Below are positions 28,282-38,949 of a stretch of 64,000 bases of DNA, piece by piece (the stretch's first letter is position 1; every line of letters begins with the position of its first letter). The DNA comes from Mycobacterium sp. 852002-50816_SCH5313054-b (GTDB lineage Bacteria > Actinomycetota > Actinomycetes > Mycobacteriales > Mycobacteriaceae). Both the position numbers and the translations under genes were made by a program. Location of the stretch: assembly GCF_001667185.1 (NCBI RefSeq), contig NZ_LZIC01000027.1:1-64000 (forward strand), written 5' to 3'. The notes beneath the pieces were generated by a model, which had not been told where the DNA came from, did no database searches, and saw only the letters and a list, made by a program, of their open reading frames with translations.

Positions 28282-28361
28282 ACGGCCGCCACACCAGCGC
28301 ACTCGCGGTTGATCCGAGCCGAATGCCCTGGTCAGGGCGGTCGTGTCCGGGAGTAACGGCC

Positions 28362-28387
28362 GTTTACCGCGGTTTCCCGCCGGGTAT
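28362..28387 (+). promoter_or_regulatory. consensus SigF promoter (GTTT-N16-GGGTAT)
   Basis: GTTT at 28362-28365 and GGGTAT at 28382-28387 with a 16-base spacer reproduce the mycobacterial SigF consensus exactly. It points at the small membrane-protein gene 113 bases downstream, in the SigF locus itself. Confidence 0.75.
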
Positions 28388-28500
28388 TTGTTCCCCTGCG
28401 ATCTTTCGCCTTGGGTGGGCGCCGCTACGGGGTCGGTAACTAAATCGGCGCGGCGAGCGATGGACAAAAGGCAGCTGGCAGCAGGACATGAGGGGCAGCT

Positions 28501-28884
28501 ATGCACAAAGCGGATGAGCGGTCACCCGGCGACCGCTTGGGGCAGGAGGACGGCGAGGTGCACGCCGCCATCCGGTTTGCCGTGCTCGCCGCCGCGGCCG
28601 GGGTGGGGTTCGTGGTCCTGGCCGCGCTGTGGGTCAGCACCTGCCCTGGGACGGGCGTGGACACCGCGGCCTGCGGCGCGCCGCAGCGCACGATGCTGGC
28701 CTTCGGTGGTCCGCTGATTCTGTTTGCCGGGGGCCTCTGGGCCTTCCTGCGCACGTACCGGGTGTGGAAGGCGCACGGCACCTGGTGGGGATGGCACGGC
28801 GCCGGCTGGTTCTTGTTCACGTTGATGGTGGTGGCCCTCGGCCTGGGTGTTTCGCCCATCGCCGGGCCGCTGCTGGCTTTGTAG
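28501..28884 (+). CDS. small three-helix membrane protein, probable SigF target
   Basis: A 127-residue protein with a hydrophilic N-terminus of about 20 residues (MHKADERSPGDRLGQEDGEV) and three predicted membrane segments near residues 23-45, 65-86 and 98-120. Two cysteines flank the loop after helix 1 (STCPGTG...AACGAP). I do not recognise the family. A ribosome site (AGGGGCAG) sits before ATG 28501, and a perfect SigF promoter lies 113 bases upstream, so it is probably a stress or stationary-phase envelope protein. It converges on usfY with a gap of 15 bases. Confidence 0.8.
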   Translation: MHKADERSPGDRLGQEDGEVHAAIRFAVLAAAAGVGFVVLAALWVSTCPGTGVDTAACGAPQRTMLAFGGPLILFAGGLWAFLRTYRVWKAHGTWWGWHGAGWFLFTLMVVALGLGVSPIAGPLLAL

Positions 28885-28899
28885 GTCAGGTTCCGTAGC

Positions 28900-29235
28900 T
28901 CAGGACCCGGCGGGCTCCTGACTGACGGCGGGCCGGCGCGATGCGGCGTCGGGTTCCGCGACGCGCTGCCATTGCTCGTCGATGCGGGCCACCCGGCGAT
29001 GCTCCACGACGAACCACAGCGCCGCCGCGATCACTCCGAGCACGGCGACCAGGCTCGTCGTGGCGAGCCACTCGTAGTGCCCGTAAGCGGCGGCGGCCGT
29101 CGTGCTGATCATTCCGCCCAACGCGACGATCAGCAGGATGAACCCGGGCCAGTAGAGGTTGTCCTTCATGGTGAATCCGGCGTGCGGTTGGGTGGTCCGG
29201 AAATGATCCGTCGGATCGCGATGCCTGTCGCCCAT
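28900..29235 (-). CDS. usfY: UsfY, membrane protein of the sigF locus
   Basis: A 111-residue protein beginning MGDRHRDPTDHFRTTQPHAG, the UsfY signature, with two membrane segments around residues 30-50 and 58-78 and a charged tail. UsfY is encoded upstream of rsbW-sigF in mycobacteria; its function is unknown. It follows the holin-like gene on the same strand after 22 bases and faces away from rsbW-sigF. In M. tuberculosis, as I recall, all four genes run in one direction, so the pair appears inverted here. Confidence 0.88.
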   Translation of the reverse strand: MGDRHRDPTDHFRTTQPHAGFTMKDNLYWPGFILLIVALGGMISTTAAAAYGHYEWLATTSLVAVLGVIAAALWFVVEHRRVARIDEQWQRVAEPDAASRRPAVSQEPAGS

Positions 29236-29257
29236 AACGCTTCCCTTCGTCGTCCGG

Positions 29258-29638
29258 TCAGGCCGGGACGGCCCGATCGCGAGCGAGCACCTCGGGCAGC
29301 GATATCGCCCCGATCGTGGTGATCAGCCACACCACCACGATTGCGGCGGCCCAGGACGCGACGCCGTGAATGGACAGCCCGTGGGTGAAGACCGCGGCCA
29401 GCGTTAGCGCGACGAGCGTCAGGACCAGGCCGGTGGCCCCGAGGAGCAGCGATGCGTACGCGCGCGGCAGCCGGACGATCGCCAGCGACAGCGTGGCCTG
29501 CGACGCGGTGAACAATAAAACGGCGACCACGAACGCCGATGCCGACACCGAAACGTTCGGAACGACCCGGGCCGCCACCAGCAGTCCGATCGACCATGAC
29601 GCGAGAAGCACAACTGCGCGAAGCAGAGCCTGCTTCAT
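29258..29638 (-). CDS. four-helix membrane protein, holin-like (Rv3289c-like)
   Basis: A 126-residue, very hydrophobic protein with about four membrane segments, starting at ATG 29638 with MKQALLRAVVLLASWSIGLL; an upstream in-frame extension to 29707 has no ribosome site and is rejected. It resembles the mycobacterial superfamily IV holin-like proteins, whose function is not established. In M. tuberculosis a protein of nearly the same length sits next to usfY. It diverges from rsbW over about 245 bases that carry a SigF promoter. Confidence 0.8.
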   Translation of the reverse strand: MKQALLRAVVLLASWSIGLLVAARVVPNVSVSASAFVVAVLLFTASQATLSLAIVRLPRAYASLLLGATGLVLTLVALTLAAVFTHGLSIHGVASWAAAIVVVWLITTIGAISLPEVLARDRAVPA

Positions 29639-29695
29639 GCAGTTCAGTGTAGGTCGCGGCGTTGCGACTGTTAAGCAGCCAACGCGCCTTGCTGG

Positions 29696-29720
29696 GTTAT
29701 TCGCCACCGCAAGTGGGTAT
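29696..29720 (+). promoter_or_regulatory. SigF-type promoter for rsbW-sigF
   Basis: GGGTAT at 29715-29720 is preceded by GTTA at 29696-29699 with a 15-base spacer, close to GTTT-N15-17-GGGTAT. It lies 164 bases ahead of rsbW and would make sigF autoregulated, as is known for the usfX promoter in M. tuberculosis. Confidence 0.65.
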
Positions 29721-29884
29721 CAGCTCTAAATCATGAATGCCGGAACCGTTGCTGCCTACGGCCAGACCGATCACCATGACCAGTGCGATCCCGGTCGTGC
29801 CGCATGACCAATCGGTTGGAACCGACGGTCGACGGCGGGCTGCCTAGCAGTAGTAGTGTCGAGCCGACATTGCCGGGAGACCAT

Positions 29885-30322
29885 ATGACCGATGCGGGAT
29901 CGCGCGCCAACAGGCATCAACGCGGCCATCGCGCCGTCGAATTGCATGTCGCGGCACGCCTGGAGAACCTGGCGATGCTGCGCACGCTCGTGGGCGCCAT
30001 CGGCACGTTCGAGGACCTGGATTTCGATGCGGTCGCCGACCTGCGACTCGCGGTAGACGAAGTGTGCACCCGCCTGATCCGCTCGGCCACGCCGGACGCG
30101 ACGTTGGTCGTCGTGGTCGACCCGCAGGACGACGAATTGGTGGTGGAGGCCTCCGCGGCGTGCGACACCCACGACGTGGTGGCGCCCGGCAGCTTCAGCT
30201 GGCACGTCCTGACCTCCCTGGCCGACGAAGTCCATACTTTCCACGACGGCCGCGAGCCCAACGAAACGGGCAGCGTTTTCGGTATCACGCTGACCGCGCG
30301 ACGGGCGGCCTCTAGCAGGTGA
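29885..30322 (+). CDS. rsbW: RsbW (UsfX), anti-sigma factor of SigF
   Basis: A 145-residue cytosolic protein that binds SigF and holds it inactive. It has the GHKL-kinase fold: LRLAVDEVCTRLIRSA (N box region, about residues 69-84), VVEASAACDTHDVVAPGSFS and GSVFGITLTARRAA at the end. ATG 29885 gives exactly the known M. tuberculosis length; the open frame begins upstream at 29783, without support. Its TGA overlaps the sigF GTG (GTGA), giving translational coupling and balanced amounts. A SigF promoter lies upstream. Confidence 0.95.
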   Translation: MTDAGSRANRHQRGHRAVELHVAARLENLAMLRTLVGAIGTFEDLDFDAVADLRLAVDEVCTRLIRSATPDATLVVVVDPQDDELVVEASAACDTHDVVAPGSFSWHVLTSLADEVHTFHDGREPNETGSVFGITLTARRAASSR

Positions 30323-31107
30323 CAGCGCGAGCTGCAGGCGGTTCGGTCTCGCGGCCGAACGAGTATGCCGACGTCCCGGACATGTTCCGTGAACTCGCCG
30401 GCGTCGCCTCCGACTCGATGGAATTCCAGCGCCAGCGCGACAAGATCGTGGAGCGCTGCCTGCCGCTGGCCGATCACATCGCCCGGCGGTTCGAGGGCCG
30501 GGGCGAACCGCGCGACGACCTGGTTCAGGTGGCGCGGGTCGGCTTGGTCAACGCCGTCGTCCGCTTCGACGTCGAGACCGGATCGGACTTCGTTTCCTTC
30601 GCGGTGCCCACCATCATGGGGGAGGTCCGCCGGCACTTCCGTGACAACAGCTGGTCGGTCAAGGTCCCGCGGCGGCTGAAGGAACTGCACCTGCGGCTGG
30701 GCACCGCCACCGCCGATCTGTCGCAACGGCTGGGCCGGGCGCCGACCGCGACCGAACTCGCCTCGGAACTCGGGATGGAACGCGACGAGGTCGTCGAGGG
30801 CCTGGTGGCGGGCAGCTCCTACAACACGTTGTCCATCGACACCGGTGGCGGCAGCGACGACGACGACGCCCGTGCCATCGCGGACACCCTGGGCGACGTG
30901 GACGCCGGCCTCGACCGCATCGAGGATCGCGAGGCGTTGCGTCCGTTGCTCGAGGCGCTGCCCGAGCGGGAACGAATGGTATTGGTGCTCAGGTTCTTTG
31001 AGTCGATGACCCAGACGCAGATCGCGGAGCGGGTGGGCATCTCCCAGATGCACGTGTCCCGGCTGCTGGCCAAGTCGCTAACGCGGCTGCGGGACCAGCT
31101 GCAGTAG
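30319..31107 (+). CDS. sigF: alternative RNA polymerase sigma factor SigF
   Basis: A 262-residue group 3 sigma factor for stress and stationary phase. Region 2 contains DDLVQVARVGLVNAVVRFDV and FAVPTIMGEVRRHFRDNSW; region 3 is DLSQRLGRAPTATELASELG; region 4 is QTQIAERVGISQMHVSRLLA, the -35 recognition helix. Start GTG 30319 (MTARAAGGSVSRPNEYADVP) matches M. tuberculosis SigF. It is cotranscribed with rsbW and ends with a 30-base convergent overlap with a STAS-domain gene. Confidence 0.97.
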   Translation: MTARAAGGSVSRPNEYADVPDMFRELAGVASDSMEFQRQRDKIVERCLPLADHIARRFEGRGEPRDDLVQVARVGLVNAVVRFDVETGSDFVSFAVPTIMGEVRRHFRDNSWSVKVPRRLKELHLRLGTATADLSQRLGRAPTATELASELGMERDEVVEGLVAGSSYNTLSIDTGGGSDDDDARAIADTLGDVDAGLDRIEDREALRPLLEALPERERMVLVLRFFESMTQTQIAERVGISQMHVSRLLAKSLTRLRDQLQ

Positions 31108-31497
31108 CGGTCGCGACCCCGAGCCGTCGGCCCGGGTCGGCCTCAACAGCTGCTCGGCCTGCGGCGTCGTCACCGGCAGCGCGCCGTCGGGGTCGCAGAT
31201 GCGCAACAACCGCTCCACCACCGCGCTGGGCACCATGGCCCAGTGCACCTGGGCCGCCGAGCACGCGACGTTGATCCGGTGTATCGCCGAAAAACCAGCC
31301 GTGCCAATGAATTCCAGGCCGCGTAGGTCCAGGATTATGCGCCGCGAACGCCTGACGCTGCGTTGCACGTACGCCGCGAGCTGATCGGCGTTGGCGGCGT
31401 CGAGCTCGCCATCGGCGGTGATCACGGTGCCCACCGCGCTCCAGCGAGCGGTGAATTGGGCCGTGCGGCTTTGTTGCCAAGATTGGGCCACAGACAT
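31078..31497 (-). CDS. STAS-domain protein, probable anti-sigma factor antagonist
   Basis: A 139-residue protein from ATG 31497, which has GGAG six bases upstream (ATG 31512 would add five residues). The STAS core runs from TVITADGELDAANADQLAAY to IILDLRGLEFIGTAGFSAIH. At the phosphorylation site the canonical DSSG reads GTAG, so Thr66 replaces the second serine position; phosphorylation, if any, would be on Thr. Proteins of this kind bind RsbW-type anti-sigma factors and free the sigma factor. It overlaps the sigF 3' end by 30 bases on the opposite strand, so transcript interference is possible. Confidence 0.85.
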   Translation of the reverse strand: MSVAQSWQQSRTAQFTARWSAVGTVITADGELDAANADQLAAYVQRSVRRSRRIILDLRGLEFIGTAGFSAIHRINVACSAAQVHWAMVPSAVVERLLRICDPDGALPVTTPQAEQLLRPTRADGSGSRPLLQLVPQPR

Positions 31498-31654
31498 GCT
31501 TGTCTCCGTCATTTGGAGGGTCCTGCTGTGGATGACGTCAGGCGGTCCGTGGCGGTTCAAGACCGGGCGTCTCATGCCCCGCGGCCCCGACGTGATCCGG
31601 GCGGCTGTGGACTCAACCTGACCCGACCCTACCCGTGGTGGGGCGGGCCGACAA

Positions 31655-33511
<1,857 letters not shown>

Positions 33512-33584
33512 TTACAAGTCTTGTCCGGGGAAGTTTATGCGGCGCGCCGTGCGCCCCCAAACCCGGTCTCCAATCCGTTTGTGA

Positions 33585-34004
33585 TCAGGCCGCCTCGCGC
33601 ACGCGGCGCTTGATCCGGGCCAGCATCGCGGACATGCCGCGCAGCCGCAGCGGGCTGATCAGAGCGGCCAGACCCAGATCGGTGTAGAAATCCTCGGGCA
33701 CCGCCAGGATGTCGGCGGCGGGTTGTTCGTCGAGACCGGCGGCCAGGATCGACGCGAACCCCCGTGTGGTCGGCGCCTCGGCGGGCGCGCTGAAGTGCAG
33801 CCGCACCCGGCCCGGGTCGCTGGCGTCGACGTGCAGGAACAGGGGCGACTGGCATTCGGGCACCGGCTCCATCGCCGCCTCCTGAAGCTCCGGGGGCAGG
33901 GGCGGCAGCTCGTTGGCGAATTCCAGCAGCAGCGCCAGCTTGTCCTGGCCCTGGACCTCGGCGAAGTCGGACACCACCTCGGCCAGGGGCGCGGGCATGC
34001 TCAT
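33585..34004 (-). CDS. SufE-like sulfur acceptor protein (Rv3284-like)
   Basis: A 139-residue protein of the SufE/CsdE family, which takes persulfide sulfur from a cysteine desulfurase. The active cysteine is in [11 protein letters not shown] (about residue 51), followed by [20 protein letters not shown], the family core. ATG 34004 overlaps the stop of sseA as ATGA, so sulfurtransferase and sulfur acceptor are translationally coupled, supporting a joint role in sulfur transfer. Confidence 0.9.
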   Translation of the reverse strand: MSMPAPLAEVVSDFAEVQGQDKLALLLEFANELPPLPPELQEAAMEPVPECQSPLFLHVDASDPGRVRLHFSAPAEAPTTRGFASILAAGLDEQPAADILAVPEDFYTDLGLAALISPLRLRGMSAMLARIKRRVREAA

Positions 34005-34894
34005 GGGACCGGCACGGCTCCCGGTTCGGCGCCCCCGACGATCGGGACGCGCACCGTGTTGCCCCACTCGGTCCACGATCCGTCGTAGTTGCGGACCCCG
34101 GGCTTGCCCAGCAAATGCGTGAGCACGAACCAGGTGTGGCTGGAACGCTCGCCGATGCGGCAATAGACGACGGTCTTGTCGTCCGGCTGCAGGAAGCCGT
34201 AAAGCTCCTCGAGCTCGGCGCGGCTGCGGAACCGGCCGCTGTCGTCGACGGCCTTGGCCCACGGGATCGACCGGGCGGTGGGGATGTGCCCGCCGCGCAG
34301 CACGCCCTCCTCGGGGTACTCGGGCATGTGGGTGCGCTTGCCGGTGTACTCGTCGGGCGAGCGCACGTCGATCAGCGGCTGGCTGCCGAGGATGGCCAGC
34401 ACGTCGTCCTGGTAGGCGCGGATGGGCCCGTCGTTGCGCTGCACGACGGGATAGCCCGTCGACGTCTTGGTCGGGACGTCCAGGGTGGTCTCGCGGCGCT
34501 CGGCCAGCCACAGGTCGCGGCCGCCGTTGAGCAGGCGGACGTCGGGGTGGCCGAACAGCGTGAAGACCCACAGCGCATACGCCGCCCACCAATTGCTCTT
34601 GTCGCCGTAGATCACCACGGTGTCGTCGCGGGCGATGCCCTTGCGGTCCATCAACTCCGCGAACTGCTCGCCGTCGATGTAGTCGCGGACCCTCGGGTCG
34701 TTGAGGTCGGTGTGCCAGTCGACCTTGACCGCGCCGGGGATGTGGCCGACGTCGTAGAGCAACACGTCCTCGTCGGACTCGACGATCACCAGGCCGGGAG
34801 CGCCCATGTTGGCCGACAGCCAGTCGGCGGTGACCAGTCGTTCGGGGTGGGCGTATTCCGTCAGGGAGGGATGCGGATCAGGGGGTAATGGCAC
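34001..34894 (-). CDS. sseA: SseA, thiosulfate/3-mercaptopyruvate sulfurtransferase
   Basis: A 297-residue enzyme with two rhodanese domains. The N-terminal domain is inactive ([20 protein letters not shown]), and the C-terminal domain has the catalytic Cys loop [16 protein letters not shown]. It moves sulfur from thiosulfate or mercaptopyruvate to an acceptor. GTG 34894 gives [20 protein letters not shown] and the M. tuberculosis length; an upstream TTG at 34912 would add six residues. It overlaps the SufE-like gene by four bases. Confidence 0.94.
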   Translation of the reverse strand: MPLPPDPHPSLTEYAHPERLVTADWLSANMGAPGLVIVESDEDVLLYDVGHIPGAVKVDWHTDLNDPRVRDYIDGEQFAELMDRKGIARDDTVVIYGDKSNWWAAYALWVFTLFGHPDVRLLNGGRDLWLAERRETTLDVPTKTSTGYPVVQRNDGPIRAYQDDVLAILGSQPLIDVRSPDEYTGKRTHMPEYPEEGVLRGGHIPTARSIPWAKAVDDSGRFRSRAELEELYGFLQPDDKTVVYCRIGERSSHTWFVLTHLLGKPGVRNYDGSWTEWGNTVRVPIVGGAEPGAVPVP

Positions 34895-34987
34895 GCCTCC
34901 GAGCCTACTCAACCGGTTGGTCCCCGCCCAACGTCGACTTGTTGTTAGGAATTCGGGGTTTTCGACGCAACGAGTCGACGCTCGCCG

Positions 34988-35632
34988 TCAATTACCAGCC
35001 CACAGCGCGGCCACCGACAGGCCCACCCGTGCCAGCAGCGAGCGCAGCAGCGGCAGGCTGACGCCGATCACGTTCGACGGGTCGCCGTCGATCCCGTCGA
35101 CGAACCAGCCGCCCAGCCCGTCCAGGGTGAATCCCCCTGCCACGCCCAGCGGCTCGCCGGCCGCGACGTAGGCCCGCAGATCCGCCTCGGTTGGCTCCGC
35201 GAAATGTACCGTGGTGCAAGCGGATTCGACCTCACGGTGGGTGATCGCGCCGTCGCCCAGCCGCAGCAGGCAGTGCCCGGTGTGCAGCCGGCCGGACCGG
35301 CCGCCCATCAGGCGCCACTGGCCCTCGGCGGCTTCGGCCGAGCCGGGCTTACCGCACAGCCGCCCGTCGACCCAGAGCATCGAATCACAGCCCAGCACAA
35401 CGCAATCCGCCGCCAAGGCGGCATCCACCTGCCCGGCCACCCGGTCGGCCACCCGGTCGGCCTTGGCGGCCGCCAGTGCGCACACCACCTCGGCGGGCGA
35501 AGCGCCCGATCCCAAACTCGCGGTGATCGCATCCTCGTCGACGCCGGACACCACGACCAGCGGATCGACCCCGGCCTGGCGCAGCACCTTCAGGCGACCC
35601 GAAGAGGCTGACCCCAGCACCAGCCGGGTCAC
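34988..35632 (-). CDS. Maf-family nucleoside triphosphate pyrophosphatase
   Basis: A 214-residue Maf/HAM1-like house-cleaning enzyme that hydrolyses non-canonical or excess NTPs (dTTP, UTP and the like) to monophosphates. The N-terminal [18 protein letters not shown] is the family signature; [12 protein letters not shown] and [20 protein letters not shown] are the substrate-binding blocks. GTG 35632 overlaps the accE5 stop (GTGA), placing it in the accD5-accE5-maf operon. Confidence 0.92.
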   Translation of the reverse strand: MTRLVLGSASSGRLKVLRQAGVDPLVVVSGVDEDAITASLGSGASPAEVVCALAAAKADRVADRVAGQVDAALAADCVVLGCDSMLWVDGRLCGKPGSAEAAEGQWRLMGGRSGRLHTGHCLLRLGDGAITHREVESACTTVHFAEPTEADLRAYVAAGEPLGVAGGFTLDGLGGWFVDGIDGDPSNVIGVSLPLLRSLLARVGLSVAALWAGN

Positions 35633-35907
35633 TGCTTCATGTGCGTCATCTGCTGCACGGTGAGCCGCTGATAGTTGGACATCGCGTACCGCAGCCGGTC
35701 GACGGGAAGCCCCCAGCGGGTGCGCTCCGGCTCGGCGGGCTCGGGGACGCCGCCGCCGACGCCGCCCAGCACGGCGACCAGCGCGGCCAGCTCCTCGTCG
35801 GTCGGCTTGCCCTTGAGGACCTGGATGTGCGGCTCGTGTGCGTGGGGGTGCAGGGTTTCGTCTGTCATCTCGTCGCTCACTGCGTTCGTCCCGCTCTCTC
35901 GACTCAC
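35629..35907 (-). CDS. accE5: acyl-CoA carboxylase epsilon subunit AccE5
   Basis: A 92-residue subunit that stabilises the AccA3-AccD5 complex. The conserved core is [20 protein letters not shown]...[12 protein letters not shown], ending in MTHMKQ. The N-terminal [12 protein letters not shown] resembles one copy of a repeat (SGTNEVSDG) that I recall several times in M. tuberculosis AccE5, which is much longer (177 residues). GTG 35907 overlaps the accD5 stop as GTGA, and its own stop overlaps maf, so translation is coupled throughout. Confidence 0.9.
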   Translation of the reverse strand: MSRESGTNAVSDEMTDETLHPHAHEPHIQVLKGKPTDEELAALVAVLGGVGGGVPEPAEPERTRWGLPVDRLRYAMSNYQRLTVQQMTHMKQ

Positions 35908-37544
35908 AGCGGAATGTTCCCGTGCTTCTTGGGCGGCAGGTGGGAGATCTTGCGTTCCAGCAGGCGCAGCGCCGTGCCGATGTACCCGCGGGTGTACGAC
36001 GGCGGGATCACCGCGTCGACGTATCCGCGCTCGGCCGCGATGTAGGGGTTGACGAGGGTGTCCTCGTACTCCTGCTGCAACTGCAGTCGCAGCGCGTCCA
36101 CGTCCTCGCCATTCTTGGCGGCCTCGCCCAGCTGCTTGCGGTAGACGAAGCCCACCGCGCCCGAGGCGCCCATCACGGCGATCTGGGCGCTCGGCCAGGC
36201 CAGGTTGACGTCGCAGCCCATGTCCTTGGAACCCATGACGCAGTAGGCGCCGCCGTAGGCCTTGCGGGTGATGACGGTGATCTTGGGCACCGTGGCCTCG
36301 CCGTAGGCGAACAGCAGCTTGGCGCCGCGGCGGATGATGCCGTTGAACTCCTGGCCGGTGCCCGGCAGGAAGCCCGGAACGTCCACCAGCATGATGATCG
36401 GGATGTTGAAGCAGTCGCAGGTCCGCACGAAGCGAGCCGCCTTCTCCGAGGCGTTGATGTCCAGGCAGCCGGCGAACTGCGTGGGCTGGTTGGCCACGAT
36501 CCCGACCGGCCGGCCCTCGATGCGGCCAAAGCCCACGACGATGTTCTGCGCGTAACCGGCCTGGACCTCGAGGAACTCGTCATCGTCGAGGATGCGGGTG
36601 ATCACCTCGTGCATGTCGTAGGGCTGGTTGGGCGAGTCCGGGATCAGCGTGTCGAGCTCCATGTCCTCTTCGGTGAGGTTGTCCTCGATCGCGCCCTCGG
36701 GGACGGGCACCGCGTAGCGGGGGGCGTCGGTGGCGTTGTTGGGCGGCAGGTAGCTCAGCAGGTCGCGCACCCAGTCGAAGGCATCCTGCTCGCCGGAGGC
36801 GACATAGTGCAGGGTGCCCGACTTGGCCATGTGCGTGTGGGCGCCACCGAGTTCTTCCATGGTGACGTCCTCACCGGTGACGGTCTTGATGACGTCGGGT
36901 CCGGTGATGAACATCTGGCTGGTCTGGTCGACCATGACCACGAAGTCGGTCAGGGCGGGGGAGTAGACGTGTCCGCCGGCGGCGGCGCCCATGATCAGCG
37001 AGATCTGCGGGATCACGCCGGAGGCCAGGATGTTGTTGCGGAAGATCTTGCTGTACAGGCCCAGCGAGACGACGCCCTCCTGGATCCGCGCGCCCGCGCC
37101 GTCGTTGATGCCGATCAGCGGGCGGCCGGTCTTCAGCGCCAGTTCCTGGACCTTGACGATCTTCTCGCCGTACACCTCGCCGAGGCTGCCGCCGAACACC
37201 GTGGCGTCCTGGCTGAAGATGCACACGTCGCGGCCGTCGATGGTGCCGTAGCCGGTGACCACGCCGTCGCCGAGCGGGCGGTTGGCCTCCATGCCGAAGT
37301 TCTTGCTGCGGTGCCGGGCCAGCGCGTCGAGTTCGACGAAGGAGTCCTCGTCCAGCAGGGCGTAGATGCGCTCGCGGGCGGTCAGCTTGCCCTTGGCGTG
37401 CACCTTCTCGACGGCCTCTTCGCCCACCGGGTGCAGCGACTCTTCGCGCCGCTTGTGCAGCTCGGCCAGCTTGCCCGCGGTGGTGTGGATGTCGATGGTG
37501 TGCTCGGCGGCGGGCTCGGCGGTGTGGTCGGTAACGCTTGTCAT
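35904..37544 (-). CDS. accD5: acyl-CoA carboxylase beta subunit AccD5 (propionyl-CoA carboxylase)
   Basis: A 546-residue carboxyltransferase transferring CO2 from carboxybiotin to propionyl-CoA or acetyl-CoA, feeding methyl-branched lipid synthesis. Oxyanion-hole glycines are in [18 protein letters not shown] and [17 protein letters not shown]; the Asp in [12 protein letters not shown] belongs to the substrate pocket. The open frame runs on to 38402 across birA, but ATG 37544 ([20 protein letters not shown]) matches the family length. It diverges from birA across 51 bases, coupling the biotin ligase with its substrate complex. Confidence 0.97.
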   Translation of the reverse strand: MTSVTDHTAEPAAEHTIDIHTTAGKLAELHKRREESLHPVGEEAVEKVHAKGKLTARERIYALLDEDSFVELDALARHRSKNFGMEANRPLGDGVVTGYGTIDGRDVCIFSQDATVFGGSLGEVYGEKIVKVQELALKTGRPLIGINDGAGARIQEGVVSLGLYSKIFRNNILASGVIPQISLIMGAAAGGHVYSPALTDFVVMVDQTSQMFITGPDVIKTVTGEDVTMEELGGAHTHMAKSGTLHYVASGEQDAFDWVRDLLSYLPPNNATDAPRYAVPVPEGAIEDNLTEEDMELDTLIPDSPNQPYDMHEVITRILDDDEFLEVQAGYAQNIVVGFGRIEGRPVGIVANQPTQFAGCLDINASEKAARFVRTCDCFNIPIIMLVDVPGFLPGTGQEFNGIIRRGAKLLFAYGEATVPKITVITRKAYGGAYCVMGSKDMGCDVNLAWPSAQIAVMGASGAVGFVYRKQLGEAAKNGEDVDALRLQLQQEYEDTLVNPYIAAERGYVDAVIPPSYTRGYIGTALRLLERKISHLPPKKHGNIPL

Positions 37545-37595
37545 GGGACTCGATGGTATCGGCAGGCCCCGCGCCGGAGTTTTAGGCTGGGTGGA

Positions 37596-38411
37596 GTGAC
37601 GGATCGCGATTCGCTTCGGCAACCGTTGGATCAAGCCGCGCTGCGCGCCGAGCTGATCGGGACCGGCCTGGGCTGGCGCCAGCTCGACGTGGTGGAGCAG
37701 ACCGGCTCCACCAACGCCGACCTGCTGGCGCGCGCGGCCGCCGGGACCGACGTCGCCGGGGCGGTGCTGATCGCCGAGCACCAGACGGCCGGCCGCGGGC
37801 GGCACGGCCGCGGCTGGTCGGCCACCCCGCGGGCCCAGATCACCATGTCGGTGGGCGTCAGCGTCGTCGACGTGCCGACCGAGGGGTGGGGCTGGCTGTC
37901 GCTGGCCACGGGCGTGGCGATCGTCGACGCGGTCCTGCAGGTGACCGGGGTGCACGCGGGCCTCAAGTGGCCCAACGACGTGTTGGCCGGCGCACCGGGT
38001 TCCCCGGGAAAGCTGGCCGGCATCCTCGCCGAGGTGGCGCGGCCGGTCGTGGTAATTGGCATGGGGCTCAACGTGACTCAGGCCGCCGACGAGATCGACG
38101 GCCCCGGGGCGACGTCGCTCTTCGACCTCGGCGTGGCCGCGCCCGACCGCCACCGGCTGGTCTGCGCGGTGTTGACCGAACTCGGCAGGCGGATCGTGGG
38201 CTGGCGCGCGGCGCGCGGCGCCGACTGGGCGCTGGCGGCCGACTACCGGGCCCGCAGCCTGACCATCGGCCACGCCGTGCGCGCCCAGCTGCCCGGCGGC
38301 AAGGACGTCGTCGGCACCGCGACCGCCGTCGACGACCAGGGCAGGCTGTGCCTCGAGGCCGGGGGCCAAACCGTCGTCGTTTCCGCCGGTGACGTGGTGC
38401 ATCTGCGCTAG
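37596..38411 (+). CDS. birA: biotin-protein ligase BirA
   Basis: A 271-residue enzyme that activates biotin with ATP and attaches it to biotin carrier lysines (AccA3 and relatives). The biotin-binding loop is [14 protein letters not shown] near residue 68, followed by [10 protein letters not shown] and GKLAGILAE. There is no N-terminal DNA-binding domain, as in other mycobacterial BirA, so it is not a repressor. GTG 37596 is chosen as family start. Divergent from accD5; followed on the same strand by a PH-domain membrane protein. Confidence 0.94.
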   Translation: MTDRDSLRQPLDQAALRAELIGTGLGWRQLDVVEQTGSTNADLLARAAAGTDVAGAVLIAEHQTAGRGRHGRGWSATPRAQITMSVGVSVVDVPTEGWGWLSLATGVAIVDAVLQVTGVHAGLKWPNDVLAGAPGSPGKLAGILAEVARPVVVIGMGLNVTQAADEIDGPGATSLFDLGVAAPDRHRLVCAVLTELGRRIVGWRAARGADWALAADYRARSLTIGHAVRAQLPGGKDVVGTATAVDDQGRLCLEAGGQTVVVSAGDVVHLR

Positions 38412-38430
38412 CGGCGGTAGCTTCGCTCAC

Positions 38431-38949
38431 GTGAGCTATCCGGACAATGCCCTGGCCGCCGGCGAACAGGTCGTCCTGCACCGCCACCCGCACTGGAAGC
38501 GCCTGATCTGGCCCGTCGTGGTCCTGGTGCTGGCGACGGCGCTGGCCGCGTTCGGATCCGGCTACCTCAACTCGACGCACTGGGAGCAGCTCGCCAAGAA
38601 CATCATCTACGGCGTCATCTGGGGGGTCTGGCTGGTGATCGTCGGCTGGCTGACGCTGTGGCCGTTCCTGGATTGGCTGACAACGCATTTCGTCGTCACC
38701 AGCCGGCGGGTGATGTTCCGGCACGGGGTGCTGACCCGCACCGGCATCGATATCCCGTTGGCGCGGATCAACAGCGTGGAATTCCGCGACAAGCTCACCG
38801 AGCGGATGTTTCGCACCGGGACGCTGATCATCGAGTCGGCGTCACAGGATCCGTTGGAGTTCTACGACATTCCGCGGCTGCGCGAGGTGCACTCGCTGCT
38901 ATATCACGAGGTTTTCGACACCCTGGGTTCCGAGGAGTCGCCGAGCTGA
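38431..38949 (+). CDS. bacterial PH-domain membrane protein (Rv3278c-like)
   Basis: A 172-residue membrane protein starting at GTG 38431 (MSYPDNALAAGEQVVLHRHP). Two membrane helices lie at about residues 26-46 and 57-80, followed by a bPH2-type domain: FVVTSRRVMFRHGVLTRTG and IPLARINSVEFRD. It has the M. tuberculosis length exactly. Function is unknown. It follows birA after 19 bases and overlaps the convergent gtrA-like gene by 46 bases. Confidence 0.88.
   Translation: MSYPDNALAAGEQVVLHRHPHWKRLIWPVVVLVLATALAAFGSGYLNSTHWEQLAKNIIYGVIWGVWLVIVGWLTLWPFLDWLTTHFVVTSRRVMFRHGVLTRTGIDIPLARINSVEFRDKLTERMFRTGTLIIESASQDPLEFYDIPRLREVHSLLYHEVFDTLGSEESPS

Noticed and set aside
35838-37595. Open frame extending birA upstream through accD5
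   Set aside because: It is antisense to accD5, which is certain; BirA similarity begins at GTG 37596.
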